From: an uncultured Chloroflexota bacterium
Lineage (GTDB): Bacteria > Chloroflexota > Anaerolineae > Anaerolineales > Anaerolineaceae
Assembly: GCA_902786265.1 (NCBI GenBank)
Contig: CADACE010000018.1
Location: 1-64,000 of the forward strand
Reading direction: 5' to 3'
DNA: 64,000 nt
Shown here: positions 1 through 9,019 of the stretch, piece by piece
How positions within the stretch are numbered: position 1 is the stretch's first letter
Layout: each line of letters opens with the position of its first letter
Notes under the pieces: model-generated
The model's database searches: none
Seen by the model: only the letters and a program-made list of their open reading frames with translations
What the model was told of the DNA's origin: nothing
Translations under genes and position numbers: made by a program

Positions 1-93
1 ATTATCATCAATGAAATGTCTGCGAGTAACCGGAAATTCACCGACTTCCGCGGTGTATTCATTTTTGGGAATTAAATCCGTATTTTCCATCAT
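1..93 (-). CDS. N-terminal part of an unidentified protein (runs off the window)
   Basis: An open frame starts at an ATG at 93 (or 90) on the minus strand and leaves the window at position 1. An AAAGGGG ribosome site lies a few bases upstream of the ATG, which supports a real start. The visible residues begin MMENTDLIPKNEY and carry no motif I recognise, so no function is assigned. It is transcribed away from the sugar operon at 715. Confidence 0.55.
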   Translation of the reverse strand, partial: MMENTDLIPKNEYTAEVGEFPVTRRHFIDDN

Positions 94-106
94 CTGCCCC
101 TTTCAA

Positions 107-292
107 AAGTTTGAAGTATGAAAAGTGGATAGAATAGTGTGAAGTTTGAAGTGTGAAGAATGAGGTTAAACTCTGCCGAATTCCGGAGTCTGCTGCATTC
201 TTCTGTTTAGTTTCTACCTTCTACCTTCTACTACCTGCCTCCTATCTCCAATTTCTTATTTCTTACTTCTTACTTCTTATTTCTTATTTACC
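107..292. repeat. Two degenerate 7-bp-periodic repeat tracts
   Basis: Bases 107-170 are built from 7-mers such as AGTTTGA, AGTATGA, AGTGTGA and AGAATGA. Bases 209-292 are built from TTCTACC units and then TCTTATT and TCTTACT units. The period is seven in both although the sequences differ. This resembles the short tandemly repeated heptamers known between genes of cyanobacteria and other bacteria. A third tract with the same period lies at 60474-60650. No gene is seen here. Confidence 0.75.
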
Positions 293-410
293 CAGAGTTT
301 ACACCTGAATTTTGAAAAAGAAAACCGGCAATGTTGTCCGTTGACAAAACGCAAAAAATGTGGTAGCGAAATAGAACAAACCGGTTTTGAGATGGTTCAC
401 ATCAGTCCGG

Positions 411-451
411 GGACGGTTTCGCGTCACGCTTGTCGTGACACGGAACCGTCC
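411..451. repeat. REP-like palindrome
   Basis: An 18-bp arm (411-428, beginning GGACGGTT) and its near-perfect inverted copy (434-451, ending AACCGTCC) flank the loop CTTGT. Only one true mismatch and one G-T pair interrupt the stem. From memory, GGGGACGGTT palindromes of this kind accompany REP-associated (IS200-like, RAYT) transposases in several anaerobes. No such transposase is present in the window. The palindrome lies inside a weak 81-codon TTG-started frame (341-586), which I therefore treat as non-coding. Confidence 0.6.
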
Positions 452-678
452 TCCCGTTTGCAGGAAACGAACGCTTATTTGGCTCCAAAGCGGGGTTTTC
501 GCATTTATTCTTTCGTTTTATTCTTCGAGGAAAAAGATACGGAACAACCGGAAAAAAGCTCTTTGATGGTATGGATACGAATGTGATCTATGAAATTTGA
601 TTTCAAATATGACAAATGACCGGAGCGGCAGGGAAAAATGTCAGATTGTCAGGCTATTGACTCCATGTAAAATAAATA

Positions 679-697
679 ATTAATAAAGTTTATTAAT
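679..697. promoter_or_regulatory. Perfect AT-rich palindrome, candidate ROK operator
   Basis: ATTAATAAA-G-TTTATTAAT is a perfect 19-bp palindrome ending 17 bases before the start codon of the ROK regulator. ROK repressors (NagC, Mlc and XylR types) bind AT-rich palindromes of this size, so autoregulation is a reasonable inference. An AAGGA ribosome site follows at about 704-708. Confidence 0.55.
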
Positions 698-714
698 AAT
701 AAAAAGGAACGACG

Positions 715-1818
715 ATGGTAACCAGCGGCAAACCAAACCTGCTCAGAAGATTCAACCGGGATCTGATACAGGATCTGATCCTTACCAAAGGCCCGATAAC
801 CAAGGTTGAGCTTGCGCGTCTGTCCGGAGCCAGTGTTCCCACAGTAAATAAAATTGTGAATGAACTTGAAGCGGATGGCCTGATTTGCAGCCGGGATGAA
901 ATTTCAAACGCGGTGGGGAGGAAGGCCGTCAGTTACATTGTCAATAAAGACGCGGGATTTTATATTGTGTTTTTCATCCAAAATGAACGCATTCAGGCGG
1001 GACTTGCCAACAATTACGGTGAGCTGATCCATGAAGAAAGCTTTACGCCGGATATGAATTCATTTGATGATGTCAGCTGCACAATTTTCAGTACGATTGA
1101 AATGTTCATCAAGGAGATTCCACCTGAAAAACTGAAATCCATCGGTCTGGGTGTACCCGGTGTAATAGATCCGGATAATAAAATAATCGCGATTCCGACC
1201 GTGCCCTGCCTGGAAGGGATCGATTTGAAATCCCTCTTGGAAGAAAAATTTAAAACTCCCGTATTTATTGAAAATGATGTGAAGCTGATGACGATCGGGG
1301 TTTACAAACGTTCATTTTCCGATAAATGCAGCAACATGGTTTTTCTGTATATTTCGGAAGGTCTCGGCGCGGGTATCGTGATCAACGGCAGACTGTATAA
1401 AGGCATCAACAGTTTTGCGGGTGAATATGGTTTTATGGTTCCTGATTTTGAAAAAACGGAGCCTCATTCTGAATCTACAGGTGATCTGGAATATAAACTG
1501 AGGCCGCTTGCTGAAAAGAAATTGAAGGGCGAAGTATTCAATGAGGAAGAAAAAGCTCTTTATGAGCAGATACTATCCGGAATCATCACGAATTTCACTG
1601 CGGTCCTCAATCCTGACGCGATTTCAGTCTGTTCGCCGAACCTTACGGAAGACGAGCTGGCGAGAATTCGTGAACGCACAATGGCAAGGATCCCGGATTA
1701 CTGCATGCCGGAGCTTTCTCTTACGCCGGAAGAAGATTACGGGATCAACGGTGTGATTGAATTATGCATGACGGGAATCAACTCAAAAATCAGTTTGGTC
1801 AATGAAACGGGGCTGTGA
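715..1818 (+). CDS. ROK-family transcriptional regulator
   Basis: A 367-residue protein. The N-terminal winged helix-turn-helix is clear (residues about 18-60, KVELARLSGASVPTVNKIV), followed by a ROK domain with the conserved GLGVPGVID segment near residue 145 and ENDVKL near 185. The sugar-kinase ATP loop (DxGxT) and the Cys-rich zinc motif of catalytic ROK proteins are not visible, so it is probably a sensor-repressor, not a kinase. It opens a seven-gene sugar operon, and its stop overlaps the start of the next gene by one base. It likely controls this operon in response to an imported sugar or its phosphate. The ligand is unknown. Confidence 0.88.
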   Translation: MVTSGKPNLLRRFNRDLIQDLILTKGPITKVELARLSGASVPTVNKIVNELEADGLICSRDEISNAVGRKAVSYIVNKDAGFYIVFFIQNERIQAGLANNYGELIHEESFTPDMNSFDDVSCTIFSTIEMFIKEIPPEKLKSIGLGVPGVIDPDNKIIAIPTVPCLEGIDLKSLLEEKFKTPVFIENDVKLMTIGVYKRSFSDKCSNMVFLYISEGLGAGIVINGRLYKGINSFAGEYGFMVPDFEKTEPHSESTGDLEYKLRPLAEKKLKGEVFNEEEKALYEQILSGIITNFTAVLNPDAISVCSPNLTEDELARIRERTMARIPDYCMPELSLTPEEDYGINGVIELCMTGINSKISLVNETGL

Positions 1819-2780
1819 TGGACAATCATTCGGAAAGACGGTATCTGATCAGTATTGACGGCGGCGGAACGAAAACAGGAGTCTGTGCTTTTGACCGCGC
1901 CGACAATTCGGTAAATTGTACTGTCGGGGGAGGCGGAAATTATAAAACGCATGGGATCGAAGCAGTCCGGGACCGCATTCATAATTGTCTGCGAGAGCTG
2001 CTGCCGGATGCACCGGATATTTCATCCGAAACAGAGTTCCTGGTGATGGGGCTTTCCGGCTGCGATTCGCCACATGATATTGAGGTTTATACAGATCTGA
2101 TCAGGTCCCTGGGGTTTTCTTCCGAACGTACGCTGATATGCAATGACTCTGAAATGATTTTCCGTTCCCAATTTGACGCGCCGGGAATTTCTATCGTTGC
2201 GGGAACAGGCACCATCGCTTTGGCCTTTCAAACGGACGGCTCTGTTTTCAGGTCCGGCGGATGGGGAGCTCCTATCAGTGATGAAGGCTCCGGTTACTGG
2301 ATCGGTGCGGAAATTGTCAGGAAATATCTGAACTGGATCGATGGCGCCGGTGAGTACAATACGTTTTTTTCGCGGTTTCCGGAAAAGCTTCAATGTGATT
2401 CGGATGAGGAAGCCGCGGCTGTGCTCGCTGCCATGAATCCGTCAGAGATCGCGGAATGGGCAATGCCTGTGTTTGATTCCGCTGCGGAAAACAGCCTGTG
2501 CCTGCGGATCATAGAAGAAGCGTCGGAAAAGACAGCTGCCCTGGCAGCCTCTGTTTTTCGGAAAGCCGGATTCCCGGCCGGGGAAGAATTGATCGTTGCT
2601 GAAAGCGGCAGTCTTTTTAAAAACGATTTATACGAAAGCAGTTTTCGAAAATCACTGTACAGAAAACTGCCCGAAGGAAAATACCGGTTTCATCAGTCTG
2701 ACGGGATCCCTGCCGAAGACGGGATCCGTCTGGCGATGAAAATGGCAGATAAAGTGGTAACAACTCAATCGGGAGATTGA
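1818..2780 (+). CDS. BadF/BadG-type kinase, N-acetylglucosamine kinase-like
   Basis: About 320 residues of the ASKHA (actin/hexokinase) fold. The first phosphate loop ISIDGGGTKTGVCAF is near the N-terminus, and GTGTIALAF and GWGAPISDEGSGYWIGAE follow in the order of the BadF/BadG/BcrA/BcrD family. Members beside sugar transporters usually phosphorylate amino sugars such as GlcNAc in the cytoplasm with ATP. The ATG at 1818 shares a base with the preceding TGA (a GTG at 1815 is also possible), so translation is probably coupled to the regulator. The substrate is inferred from family and context only. Confidence 0.82.
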   Translation: MDNHSERRYLISIDGGGTKTGVCAFDRADNSVNCTVGGGGNYKTHGIEAVRDRIHNCLRELLPDAPDISSETEFLVMGLSGCDSPHDIEVYTDLIRSLGFSSERTLICNDSEMIFRSQFDAPGISIVAGTGTIALAFQTDGSVFRSGGWGAPISDEGSGYWIGAEIVRKYLNWIDGAGEYNTFFSRFPEKLQCDSDEEAAAVLAAMNPSEIAEWAMPVFDSAAENSLCLRIIEEASEKTAALAASVFRKAGFPAGEELIVAESGSLFKNDLYESSFRKSLYRKLPEGKYRFHQSDGIPAEDGIRLAMKMADKVVTTQSGD

Positions 2781-2805
2781 GAATAATATACAGAAGGAGT
2801 TAAAC

Positions 2806-3744
2806 ATGAAAAAGACCCTCGTTTGTGTTTTGCTGGTCATTGTGATCAGCATGTTCGCGTCAGTCTTCTCCGCATATGCTGAAGGTCCGGTGACAGTCGG
2901 TTTCGCCGCTGCTTCATCCGGCTGGCCGTGGTATGCCACGTTCATTCAGCATGTCGAAGACCGCTGCAAAGCCAATGGTTGGGAATCCGTCATCCTTTCG
3001 GCAGACGGTGATGTTGCGACTCAGCTGAATCAGGTCCTTGACCTGATCGAAAAGAAAGTCGACTACATCATCCTTGGCCCGCTGGATGCGCTTGCTTCAG
3101 TCCCCGCGCTTGAAAAGGCTCATGAAGCCGGTATCCCGGTCATCATTATCGGCAATGATATTGATGAACAGTACTGGGATCTTGTCGCCGGTATCCGCGT
3201 CATTGACGACCGTGATCTCGGCCGCAGCGCCGCGGAAATCATGGCTGATGTCCTGAAGGACAAGGACAGCAAGAAGATCTTCGTCGTGGATGGTCTGGCC
3301 GGACAGCCTGCTGTCACCCTGCGCTGGGAAGAAATGACTCCTGTCTTCGAAAAAGAAGGAATTGAAGTTGTCGCTTCCGAATATGCTGACTGGGATATGG
3401 TCAAAGCGATCGCTGTGACGGAAGATATGGTCACCCGCTTCCCGGATATCGACGCTGTCCTTTCCATCGACGGTTCCATGACTGCCGGTGTCGTACAGGT
3501 TCTTGAAGAATCCGGTATGGAAGACACCCCCATCGTCGGTCTCGGCGGTACAGCTGCTGAACTGGAACTGCTGAAGGACGGCAAGATCGTCGGTACAGCC
3601 TGTCAGTCTCCCGGTATGAATGCGGAAGACGCGATGGACGCGATTGAAGCTCTTGTCCGCGGTGAAACGATTGAAAAACGTGTCACCGTCAACACCCCGA
3701 AGACATTTGCCGACAACATCGGCGACTGCCCGGGCGACTGGTAA
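2806..3744 (+). CDS. Sugar ABC transporter substrate-binding protein (ribose-type, Peripla_BP_4)
   Basis: A 312-residue secreted protein with a classic signal peptide (MKKT, a hydrophobic stretch, then a cut near SAYA-E). The mature part is a type 1 periplasmic binding fold: VGFAAASSGWPWY opens domain 1, and the DxxDAVLS-like strand FPDIDAVLSIDG lies near residue 222. It would capture a monosaccharide and deliver it to the permeases at 6544 and 7504. It has a good ribosome site (AAGGAG). A strong stem-loop directly after the stop probably raises its message level relative to the downstream genes. Confidence 0.9.
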   Translation: MKKTLVCVLLVIVISMFASVFSAYAEGPVTVGFAAASSGWPWYATFIQHVEDRCKANGWESVILSADGDVATQLNQVLDLIEKKVDYIILGPLDALASVPALEKAHEAGIPVIIIGNDIDEQYWDLVAGIRVIDDRDLGRSAAEIMADVLKDKDSKKIFVVDGLAGQPAVTLRWEEMTPVFEKEGIEVVASEYADWDMVKAIAVTEDMVTRFPDIDAVLSIDGSMTAGVVQVLEESGMEDTPIVGLGGTAAELELLKDGKIVGTACQSPGMNAEDAMDAIEALVRGETIEKRVTVNTPKTFADNIGDCPGDW

Positions 3745-3765
3745 AAAATAATTGAAATCAGCATG

Positions 3766-3789
3766 GCCTGCGGGGACAGACCCGCAGGC
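3766..3789 (+). terminator. GC-rich stem-loop after the binding-protein gene
   Basis: GCCTGCGGG (3766-3774), loop GACAGA, and CCCGCAGGC (3781-3789) form a perfect 9-bp stem 22 bases after the stop of the binding protein. Only a weak T stretch follows. It is probably a partial terminator or 3'-end protector that leaves more binding-protein mRNA than transporter mRNA, a common arrangement in ABC operons. Confidence 0.6.
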
Positions 3790-3811
3790 TGTGTTTATGA
3801 AAGGCGGGAAT

Positions 3812-5041
3812 ATGAAAACTTTCAAATTCTTTACGCAAATTTCCACATCACATTCGTCAGAAGGCAGTCTGAATATACAGACGCTCCGGCAGCGGCTTGA
3901 TGAAGTAAAGCCTGTTATCCCGATTTCAGGACTGATCGTCGGCAGTTATGAAAATAAAGCGGTATTTCAGGAACTGACAGCCAACAAACGCGGGGATGAT
4001 CCGGAAACATACCTGTGGTATAACCTGCTTTCAGACTATCCCGGACAGGATGAAAAGGAATCCGTCATTACAGACAAGGGAAAAACCTGTAAAAAATGGT
4101 TCGGCTGGGGAGATGACGCTCAGGAAGAAATCACGGAAAGTTTTATGTTTTCCTGCCCGAATCATCCGGATGCGAGACAAAAAACGCTGGAAGCTTTATC
4201 CAATCTGCTGGATCGTTATCCTTTTGACGGGGTATTTCTTGATAAATTCCGTTTCCCCTCTCCCGCAAGTGGTTTGGATCTGACTTTCAGTTGTTTTTGT
4301 CCGCACTGTTACCGAAAAGCCGCAGAATTCGGGCTGGATCTGGATGAAGTGAAAACTGAGCTCAGAGACTGGAGCCAAAATGGTTTCGCGGTATCCGGCC
4401 AAACCGATAACTGGCTTGATGCCTTGCTGTCTGAAAAACCGGCATTGAAGAAATTTATCCGTTTCCGCATTGAGTCGGTCCTTGATATCGTCAGAGAAGT
4501 CAGGAAAATCACCGATGCACATGGCGTTAAGCTGGGATTTGACCTTTTCTCACCTTCTTATGCCGCCATTGTGGGGTATGACTATCAGGAACTTGCCCGA
4601 TACGCCGACTGGGTGAAACCGATGACTTATCAATATGCCTTCGGCCCTGCCGGGCTCCGTCTCGAGACAATTTCTCTTGTCGAAGGGATCCAAAAGGAGT
4701 TTAATATTGCAGAATCTGAGTTATTCGCGGGTGCCGGAAAGGCCGTCCCGTGGTTTACTGCTGAAAAGTATTCGGAACTGAAGGACACCGCGGTACCGAT
4801 GGAATGGATCTGCTCCGAAATGGCCGCGTCAAAACGCCTGATGGGAAAGACGCCTGTATATTTCGGGCTGGAATGCGTTTCCTTCCCAGGTGTTATTGAT
4901 GTTAAGCCGGACCAGGCCGCTGCGCTTCTTTCGGCTGCTATGGATAATGACGCGGATGGCGCGGTGCTTTCCTGGGACATGATGCACATGCCTCCGGAAA
5001 ACCTCAAAGCGATGAGGAGTGTATATGATGAACGCGGATAG
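3812..5041 (+). CDS. Putative TIM-barrel glycoside hydrolase-like protein
   Basis: About 409 residues with no signal peptide. The ATG at 3812 is preferred over an in-frame ATG at 3752 because AAAGGCGGG precedes it and the earlier start would run through the stem-loop at 3766-3789. Barrel-like strands are visible: FDGVFLDKFRFP with a conserved Asp, a CFCPHC pair of cysteines, KLGFDLFSPSYA and WVKPMTYQYAFGP. The pattern recalls the glycosyl-hydrolase-like COG1649/DUF4015 group. It sits between the binding protein and the ATPase of the sugar transporter, so it may process the imported sugar in the cytoplasm. The exact reaction is unknown. Confidence 0.6.
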   Translation: MKTFKFFTQISTSHSSEGSLNIQTLRQRLDEVKPVIPISGLIVGSYENKAVFQELTANKRGDDPETYLWYNLLSDYPGQDEKESVITDKGKTCKKWFGWGDDAQEEITESFMFSCPNHPDARQKTLEALSNLLDRYPFDGVFLDKFRFPSPASGLDLTFSCFCPHCYRKAAEFGLDLDEVKTELRDWSQNGFAVSGQTDNWLDALLSEKPALKKFIRFRIESVLDIVREVRKITDAHGVKLGFDLFSPSYAAIVGYDYQELARYADWVKPMTYQYAFGPAGLRLETISLVEGIQKEFNIAESELFAGAGKAVPWFTAEKYSELKDTAVPMEWICSEMAASKRLMGKTPVYFGLECVSFPGVIDVKPDQAAALLSAAMDNDADGAVLSWDMMHMPPENLKAMRSVYDERG

Positions 5042-6551
5042 AAAAACGATCATCGAAATGAAGGGCATTTCCAAATATTATCCGGGTGTGACCGCACTGG
5101 ATCATGTAGATCTCGATATTATCGAAGGAGAGGTGCATGCGCTGGCCGGCAAAAACGGAGCGGGAAAGTCCACGCTGATCAAGATCCTCGGCGGAGCCAC
5201 ACGTCCCGATACGGGTGAAATATTCCTGAATGGGAATAAAGTAACGCTGCATTCACCTCATGATTCAATTGCTGCGGGGATCGCTATCATCAGCCAGGAG
5301 CTGATGCTTGTCCCTGAATTGAGTGTGACGGAAAATATCATGGTCGGCCGTCTTCCGAAAACAAAATTCGGTACGGTTGACTGGCAAAGCGCGCGTCAGT
5401 CAGCTTCCGAAGCGCTGTCACAGCTGGGAATTGACCTGGATCTCAATGTGCCGGTAAAAAAACTGAGTACCGCGCAGCAGCAGGCAGTTGAAATCGCGAA
5501 AGCCCTTTCCAGAAACGCAAAAGTCCTGGTGATGGATGAGCCGACTTCATCGCTTCCGAACAAAGAAGTGGATCACCTGCTGGATACGATCCGCAGGCTG
5601 AGTTCCCGGGGTATTTCGATAATCTATATTACGCATAAATTGAAGGAAATTTTCGCGGTTTCCGACCGGATCACAGTCCTGAGGGACGGAAAACTGATAC
5701 AGACAAGCCCGATCAACGAGATCAATGATTCGAAGGTCGTTGAATTGATGGTCGGAAAATCCGCCGACGCGATGTTTACAAAAGGCCCCTCATCCATACA
5801 AAACGCGCCGGTGCTTGAAGTAAAAAACCTGACGAGAGAAGGATCTTTTTCGGATATCAGTTTCACACTGAAAAAAGGCGAGATACTGGGGATCGCTGGG
5901 CTGCTTGGTTCCGGAAGAACTGAGATTTTGCGGTCAATATTCGGCGTCGATCCGGCGGACAGCGGAGAAATCACAGTCGATGGCAGAAAAATTGAAAATC
6001 CAACAGTCACCGGAATGATCTCCAACGGTGTTTCCCTTGCGCCGGAGGACAGAAAGCTTCAGGGGCTGGTATTGTCCATGAATATCTCGGATAATATCAA
6101 TATGGCTTCACTCCATTCGGCGTTGAGGCATCTCAGTGAAGAGAAGAAAATCTCCAAAGACCTTTTCGGGCGCATGGGCGTGAAAGCGCCTTCCATCAAA
6201 ACGCTTGTCTCCTCCCTTTCCGGCGGGAACCAGCAGAAAATCGTTATTTCAAAGTGGCTGGCCACGGGTCCGAAGGTTGTCCTTCTGGATGAACCGACGA
6301 GAGGAATCGATGTAGGCGCGAAGGCCGATATCTACAGGCTCGTGGAACAGCTGGCTGCGAAAGGTGTCGGTGTGATCATGGTCTCATCAGAGTTTCCTGA
6401 GCTGCTGAGTGTATGCGACAGGATCATCGTTCTGCATGAAGGACGTCAGGATGCCGAATTTCTGTACGGAGAGGCAGACGAAGAAACGTTGATGGCATAC
6501 GCGTCGGGCACAGACAACACTCGTTCTGACAGAGAGGTGACCCATGGATGA
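5025..6551 (+). CDS. Sugar ABC transporter ATP-binding protein (RbsA/MglA type)
   Basis: About 508 residues with two fused nucleotide-binding domains. Domain 1 has Walker A GKNGAGKST, signature LSTAQQQAVEIAKA and Walker B VLVMDEPTS. Domain 2 has the degenerate P-loop GLLGSGRTE typical of RbsA, signature LSGGNQQKIV and VVLLDEPTRGID. AGGAG at 5015-5019 fits a start at 5025 or 5028; an in-frame GTG at 5019 overlaps this site. The gene overlaps the end of the hydrolase-like gene by 17 bases and the next permease by 8 bases, so it is translationally coupled in the operon. Confidence 0.92.
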   Translation: MMNADRKTIIEMKGISKYYPGVTALDHVDLDIIEGEVHALAGKNGAGKSTLIKILGGATRPDTGEIFLNGNKVTLHSPHDSIAAGIAIISQELMLVPELSVTENIMVGRLPKTKFGTVDWQSARQSASEALSQLGIDLDLNVPVKKLSTAQQQAVEIAKALSRNAKVLVMDEPTSSLPNKEVDHLLDTIRRLSSRGISIIYITHKLKEIFAVSDRITVLRDGKLIQTSPINEINDSKVVELMVGKSADAMFTKGPSSIQNAPVLEVKNLTREGSFSDISFTLKKGEILGIAGLLGSGRTEILRSIFGVDPADSGEITVDGRKIENPTVTGMISNGVSLAPEDRKLQGLVLSMNISDNINMASLHSALRHLSEEKKISKDLFGRMGVKAPSIKTLVSSLSGGNQQKIVISKWLATGPKVVLLDEPTRGIDVGAKADIYRLVEQLAAKGVGVIMVSSEFPELLSVCDRIIVLHEGRQDAEFLYGEADEETLMAYASGTDNTRSDREVTHG

Positions 6552-7500
6552 CAAGAAAAATCACATCAAAGCGGTTATCCGGGATAACGTTCCGTGGATC
6601 ATGCTTCTTGTTTTTTCCGCTTTGTTCTCGATCCTGTTCCCGCAGTTCCTGACGTTCCGGAATATCACGAACATTCTTCGGAATGCCTCAATGATCGGCA
6701 TTATCGCTGTCGGCATGACCTTCGCGATGATCGCGGGGACCTTTGATTTGTCCGTAGGTTCCATGATGGGACTGGCGGCGATCATCACGCTGAAAATGTC
6801 GCCGACTGACCTGCCGCGTACGATCCTCACCGTTCTGGTGGCTCTGGCTGCCGGGGCTCTTGTGGGCATGGCAAACGGTCTGATCGTCGGACGGTACCGG
6901 ACAAGCTCGATCATTACGACGATCGGTATGGAGTATGTTGTACTCGGGATCACGCTTGTTTATACCCGCGGTCAGCATATTACGATCAAGGGAATGTATA
7001 AACCGCTGGAGTTTATCGGTAAAGGACGTATCGGGACATTTCCTTTTCCGATTATCATCTTCCTTGCAGTGGCGGTCATCGGGCAGCTTATTCTTTCCTT
7101 TACCCGGTTTGGCAGACAGCTTTACGCGACCGGGGGGAATCCGAACACATCGGAATTATCCGGTATCAATATCGGGAAAGTCCGGGTCCTTGCGTATATC
7201 ATTTCCGGTGTTACCGCGTCGATCGGCGGTATTATGATCGCGGCGCGGACACAGAACCTTGATCCGTCCTTTGGCTTCGGACAGGAAACGGATGTCCTGA
7301 CCTGCGTGCTGCTGGGCGGTGTCAGTCTTTATGGCGGCAAGGGGTCTGTGATCGGTACTTTTGCGGGGACCCTGCTGCTGTATGTCGTTTCAAACGCGAT
7401 GACTCTTTCCGGCACGGCTTATGAGATGCAGCTGATTTGCAAGGGCTTGATCTTCCTGATCACGGTTGCCGCTTCGGTTATCTGGCAGAAGAAAGGATAA
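6544..7500 (+). CDS. Sugar ABC transporter permease (RbsC type)
   Basis: 318 residues with eight to ten hydrophobic segments. RbsC-family signatures are visible: GMTFAMIAGTFDLSVGSMMGL near residue 60, YATGGNPNTSELSGI near 195, and VLLGGVSLYGGKGSV near 255. It pairs with the permease at 7504 to form the membrane channel driven by the ATPase at 5025. It overlaps the ATPase gene by 8 bases. Confidence 0.92.
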   Translation: MDDKKNHIKAVIRDNVPWIMLLVFSALFSILFPQFLTFRNITNILRNASMIGIIAVGMTFAMIAGTFDLSVGSMMGLAAIITLKMSPTDLPRTILTVLVALAAGALVGMANGLIVGRYRTSSIITTIGMEYVVLGITLVYTRGQHITIKGMYKPLEFIGKGRIGTFPFPIIIFLAVAVIGQLILSFTRFGRQLYATGGNPNTSELSGINIGKVRVLAYIISGVTASIGGIMIAARTQNLDPSFGFGQETDVLTCVLLGGVSLYGGKGSVIGTFAGTLLLYVVSNAMTLSGTAYEMQLICKGLIFLITVAASVIWQKKG

Positions 7501-7503
7501 AAA

Positions 7504-8451
7504 ATGAACGGAGAAAAAATTTTGAAATTTTTGCTGGAAAAGCGTTCAATCGTTATCCTTGTGATCCTGCTGCTTTGTGCGTGTATATTCACTACTGAAT
7601 TTCTGAAACCGAGCAATCTCTCCAACGTATTGCTGCAGGTAGCCACAGACGGCATCGTCGCGGTGGGGGTGACCTTTATCGTGCTGACGGGAGGCATAGA
7701 CCTTTCTGTCGGATCCCAGATCGCGCTGACGTCGGTCATTGTGATCATGATGCAGCCGAAATACGGGACATTTGCCGGCGTTCTTACGGCTGTTGCTGCC
7801 GGCATCATAATCGGTACTGCCAACGGCTTATTGATCACCCGTGTGGGGATCAGTCCTTTTGTGACCACGCTTGGTATGATGACGCTGATCAAAGGGGTAG
7901 CTCTTGCCATCTCAAACAGCCGGTCCCACAGCGGGATCGATCCTGTGTTTGCGCATCTTGCGGACCAGCGTATTTTGGGGATCCCGTTCGCGGCGCTGAT
8001 TTTTATCCTGTTTGTCCTTTTGGGCAACTTCTTCCTGACAAAGACAACGGTGGGACGCCGTTACTATGCGGTGGGCGGAAATCCGGAAGCAAGCTGGCTG
8101 GCAGGATTGAACACCAATGGCCTTGTACTTTCCGTGTATGTGATCGGCGCATTCTGCACGACGATCGCGGGAATTCTTCTGACTTCCCGCATAAATACCG
8201 GTTCCCCCATCATCGCCGGAGATACCGGAACTACTGTGATTTCAGCGATCCTGCTCGGCGGTACTTCCATGGCAGGGGGAATCGGGACCATTTACGGTAC
8301 GCTTGTCGGGACACTGATCCTCGGCATTCTGAAAAACGGAATGAACCTGATGGGCATCAACGGATATTTCCAGACGATCATTCTTGGTACGCTTCTGGTG
8401 ATATCCGTATTGGCCGACCGTACCCATTATGACCAGAAAAGCAGAGAATGA
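7504..8451 (+). CDS. Second sugar ABC transporter permease (RbsC type)
   Basis: 315 residues, homologous in layout to the preceding permease: LTGGIDLSVGSQIALTS, YYAVGGNPEASWLAGLN and ILLGGTSMAGGIGTI. Two different permeases suggest a heterodimeric channel, as in several simple-sugar transporters of anaerobes. It starts 4 bases after the preceding stop and is the last gene of the operon. A strong terminator follows at 8482. Confidence 0.92.
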   Translation: MNGEKILKFLLEKRSIVILVILLLCACIFTTEFLKPSNLSNVLLQVATDGIVAVGVTFIVLTGGIDLSVGSQIALTSVIVIMMQPKYGTFAGVLTAVAAGIIIGTANGLLITRVGISPFVTTLGMMTLIKGVALAISNSRSHSGIDPVFAHLADQRILGIPFAALIFILFVLLGNFFLTKTTVGRRYYAVGGNPEASWLAGLNTNGLVLSVYVIGAFCTTIAGILLTSRINTGSPIIAGDTGTTVISAILLGGTSMAGGIGTIYGTLVGTLILGILKNGMNLMGINGYFQTIILGTLLVISVLADRTHYDQKSRE

Positions 8452-8481
8452 TTTCTTTTTCATCTCCTTTTACATGATGCG

Positions 8482-8509
8482 ATTGAGGGCGGAAACGCCC
8501 TCAATTTGC
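8482..8509 (+). terminator. Terminator of the sugar operon
   Basis: ATTGAGGGCG, tetraloop GAAA and CGCCCTCAAT (to 8505) form a perfect 10-bp stem with a GNRA loop, followed by TTTG. It lies 30 bases after the second permease and before the convergent small gene at 8557. Confidence 0.75.
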
Positions 8510-8556
8510 TGATTATGGTCTCGTGTTATGATGAGACACTCTCTTCATAAATTATA

Positions 8557-8889
8557 TTATTCTTTGTGATCTTCGTTTCTTGCGATCTCACTGATTGTAG
8601 GAATAACGTCGTCCGTCAGGATATCAGAGCCTGTTTTGATGATTTTGCTGATTATCTTCGCTGCCGTACCGGCGGTCTTCCTGGCAGCATCAGAAACCTT
8701 ATCGATAGTTTCTTTGCTGTTTTCATCATTTGTCAGGGATTTGATGCCTTCCGCCAGTGTAGGGATGACCGTACCCGTATTGAATTCATTCGCTGCATTT
8801 ACGATCGTTTCTGCCATGTCTGATCCTGTCTTTACGACATTTTCAGCCACTTCTTCCGGCTTTTGTGTACATTCACAATTTTCTGCCAT
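8557..8889 (-). CDS. Small helical protein with an internal repeat, unknown function
   Basis: 110 residues, acidic, with no membrane segment. AAGGAG precedes the ATG at 8889 by 8 bases on the minus strand, and AT-rich promoter-like sequence lies upstream. Two halves repeat: VVKTGSDMAETIV...VIPTLAEGI and IIKTGSDILTDDVIPTISEI, so it seems to be an internal duplication of about 45 residues with an amphipathic helix pattern. A CEC pair sits near the N-terminus. No family recognised. It is convergent with the sugar operon and transcribed separately. Confidence 0.65.
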   Translation of the reverse strand: MAENCECTQKPEEVAENVVKTGSDMAETIVNAANEFNTGTVIPTLAEGIKSLTNDENSKETIDKVSDAARKTAGTAAKIISKIIKTGSDILTDDVIPTISEIARNEDHKE

Positions 8890-9019
8890 TTTGGTACTCC
8901 TTTTTTATTTATAACAATAACGATAATGATCTAATTAATATATCACAGAATCATTTCAAAAAGTAATTAAAAAAAGGTAACCACCATATTACGGGTGGGT
9001 CAGAAAAAGAGCCCAAATA

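Noticed and set aside
341..586. 81-codon TTG-started frame
   Set aside because: It runs through the REP-like palindrome, has no ribosome site and shows no protein-like conservation pattern.
715..1818. Catalytic ROK sugar kinase
   Set aside because: The ATP-binding DxGxT and the zinc-binding cysteines are missing, and an N-terminal helix-turn-helix is present.
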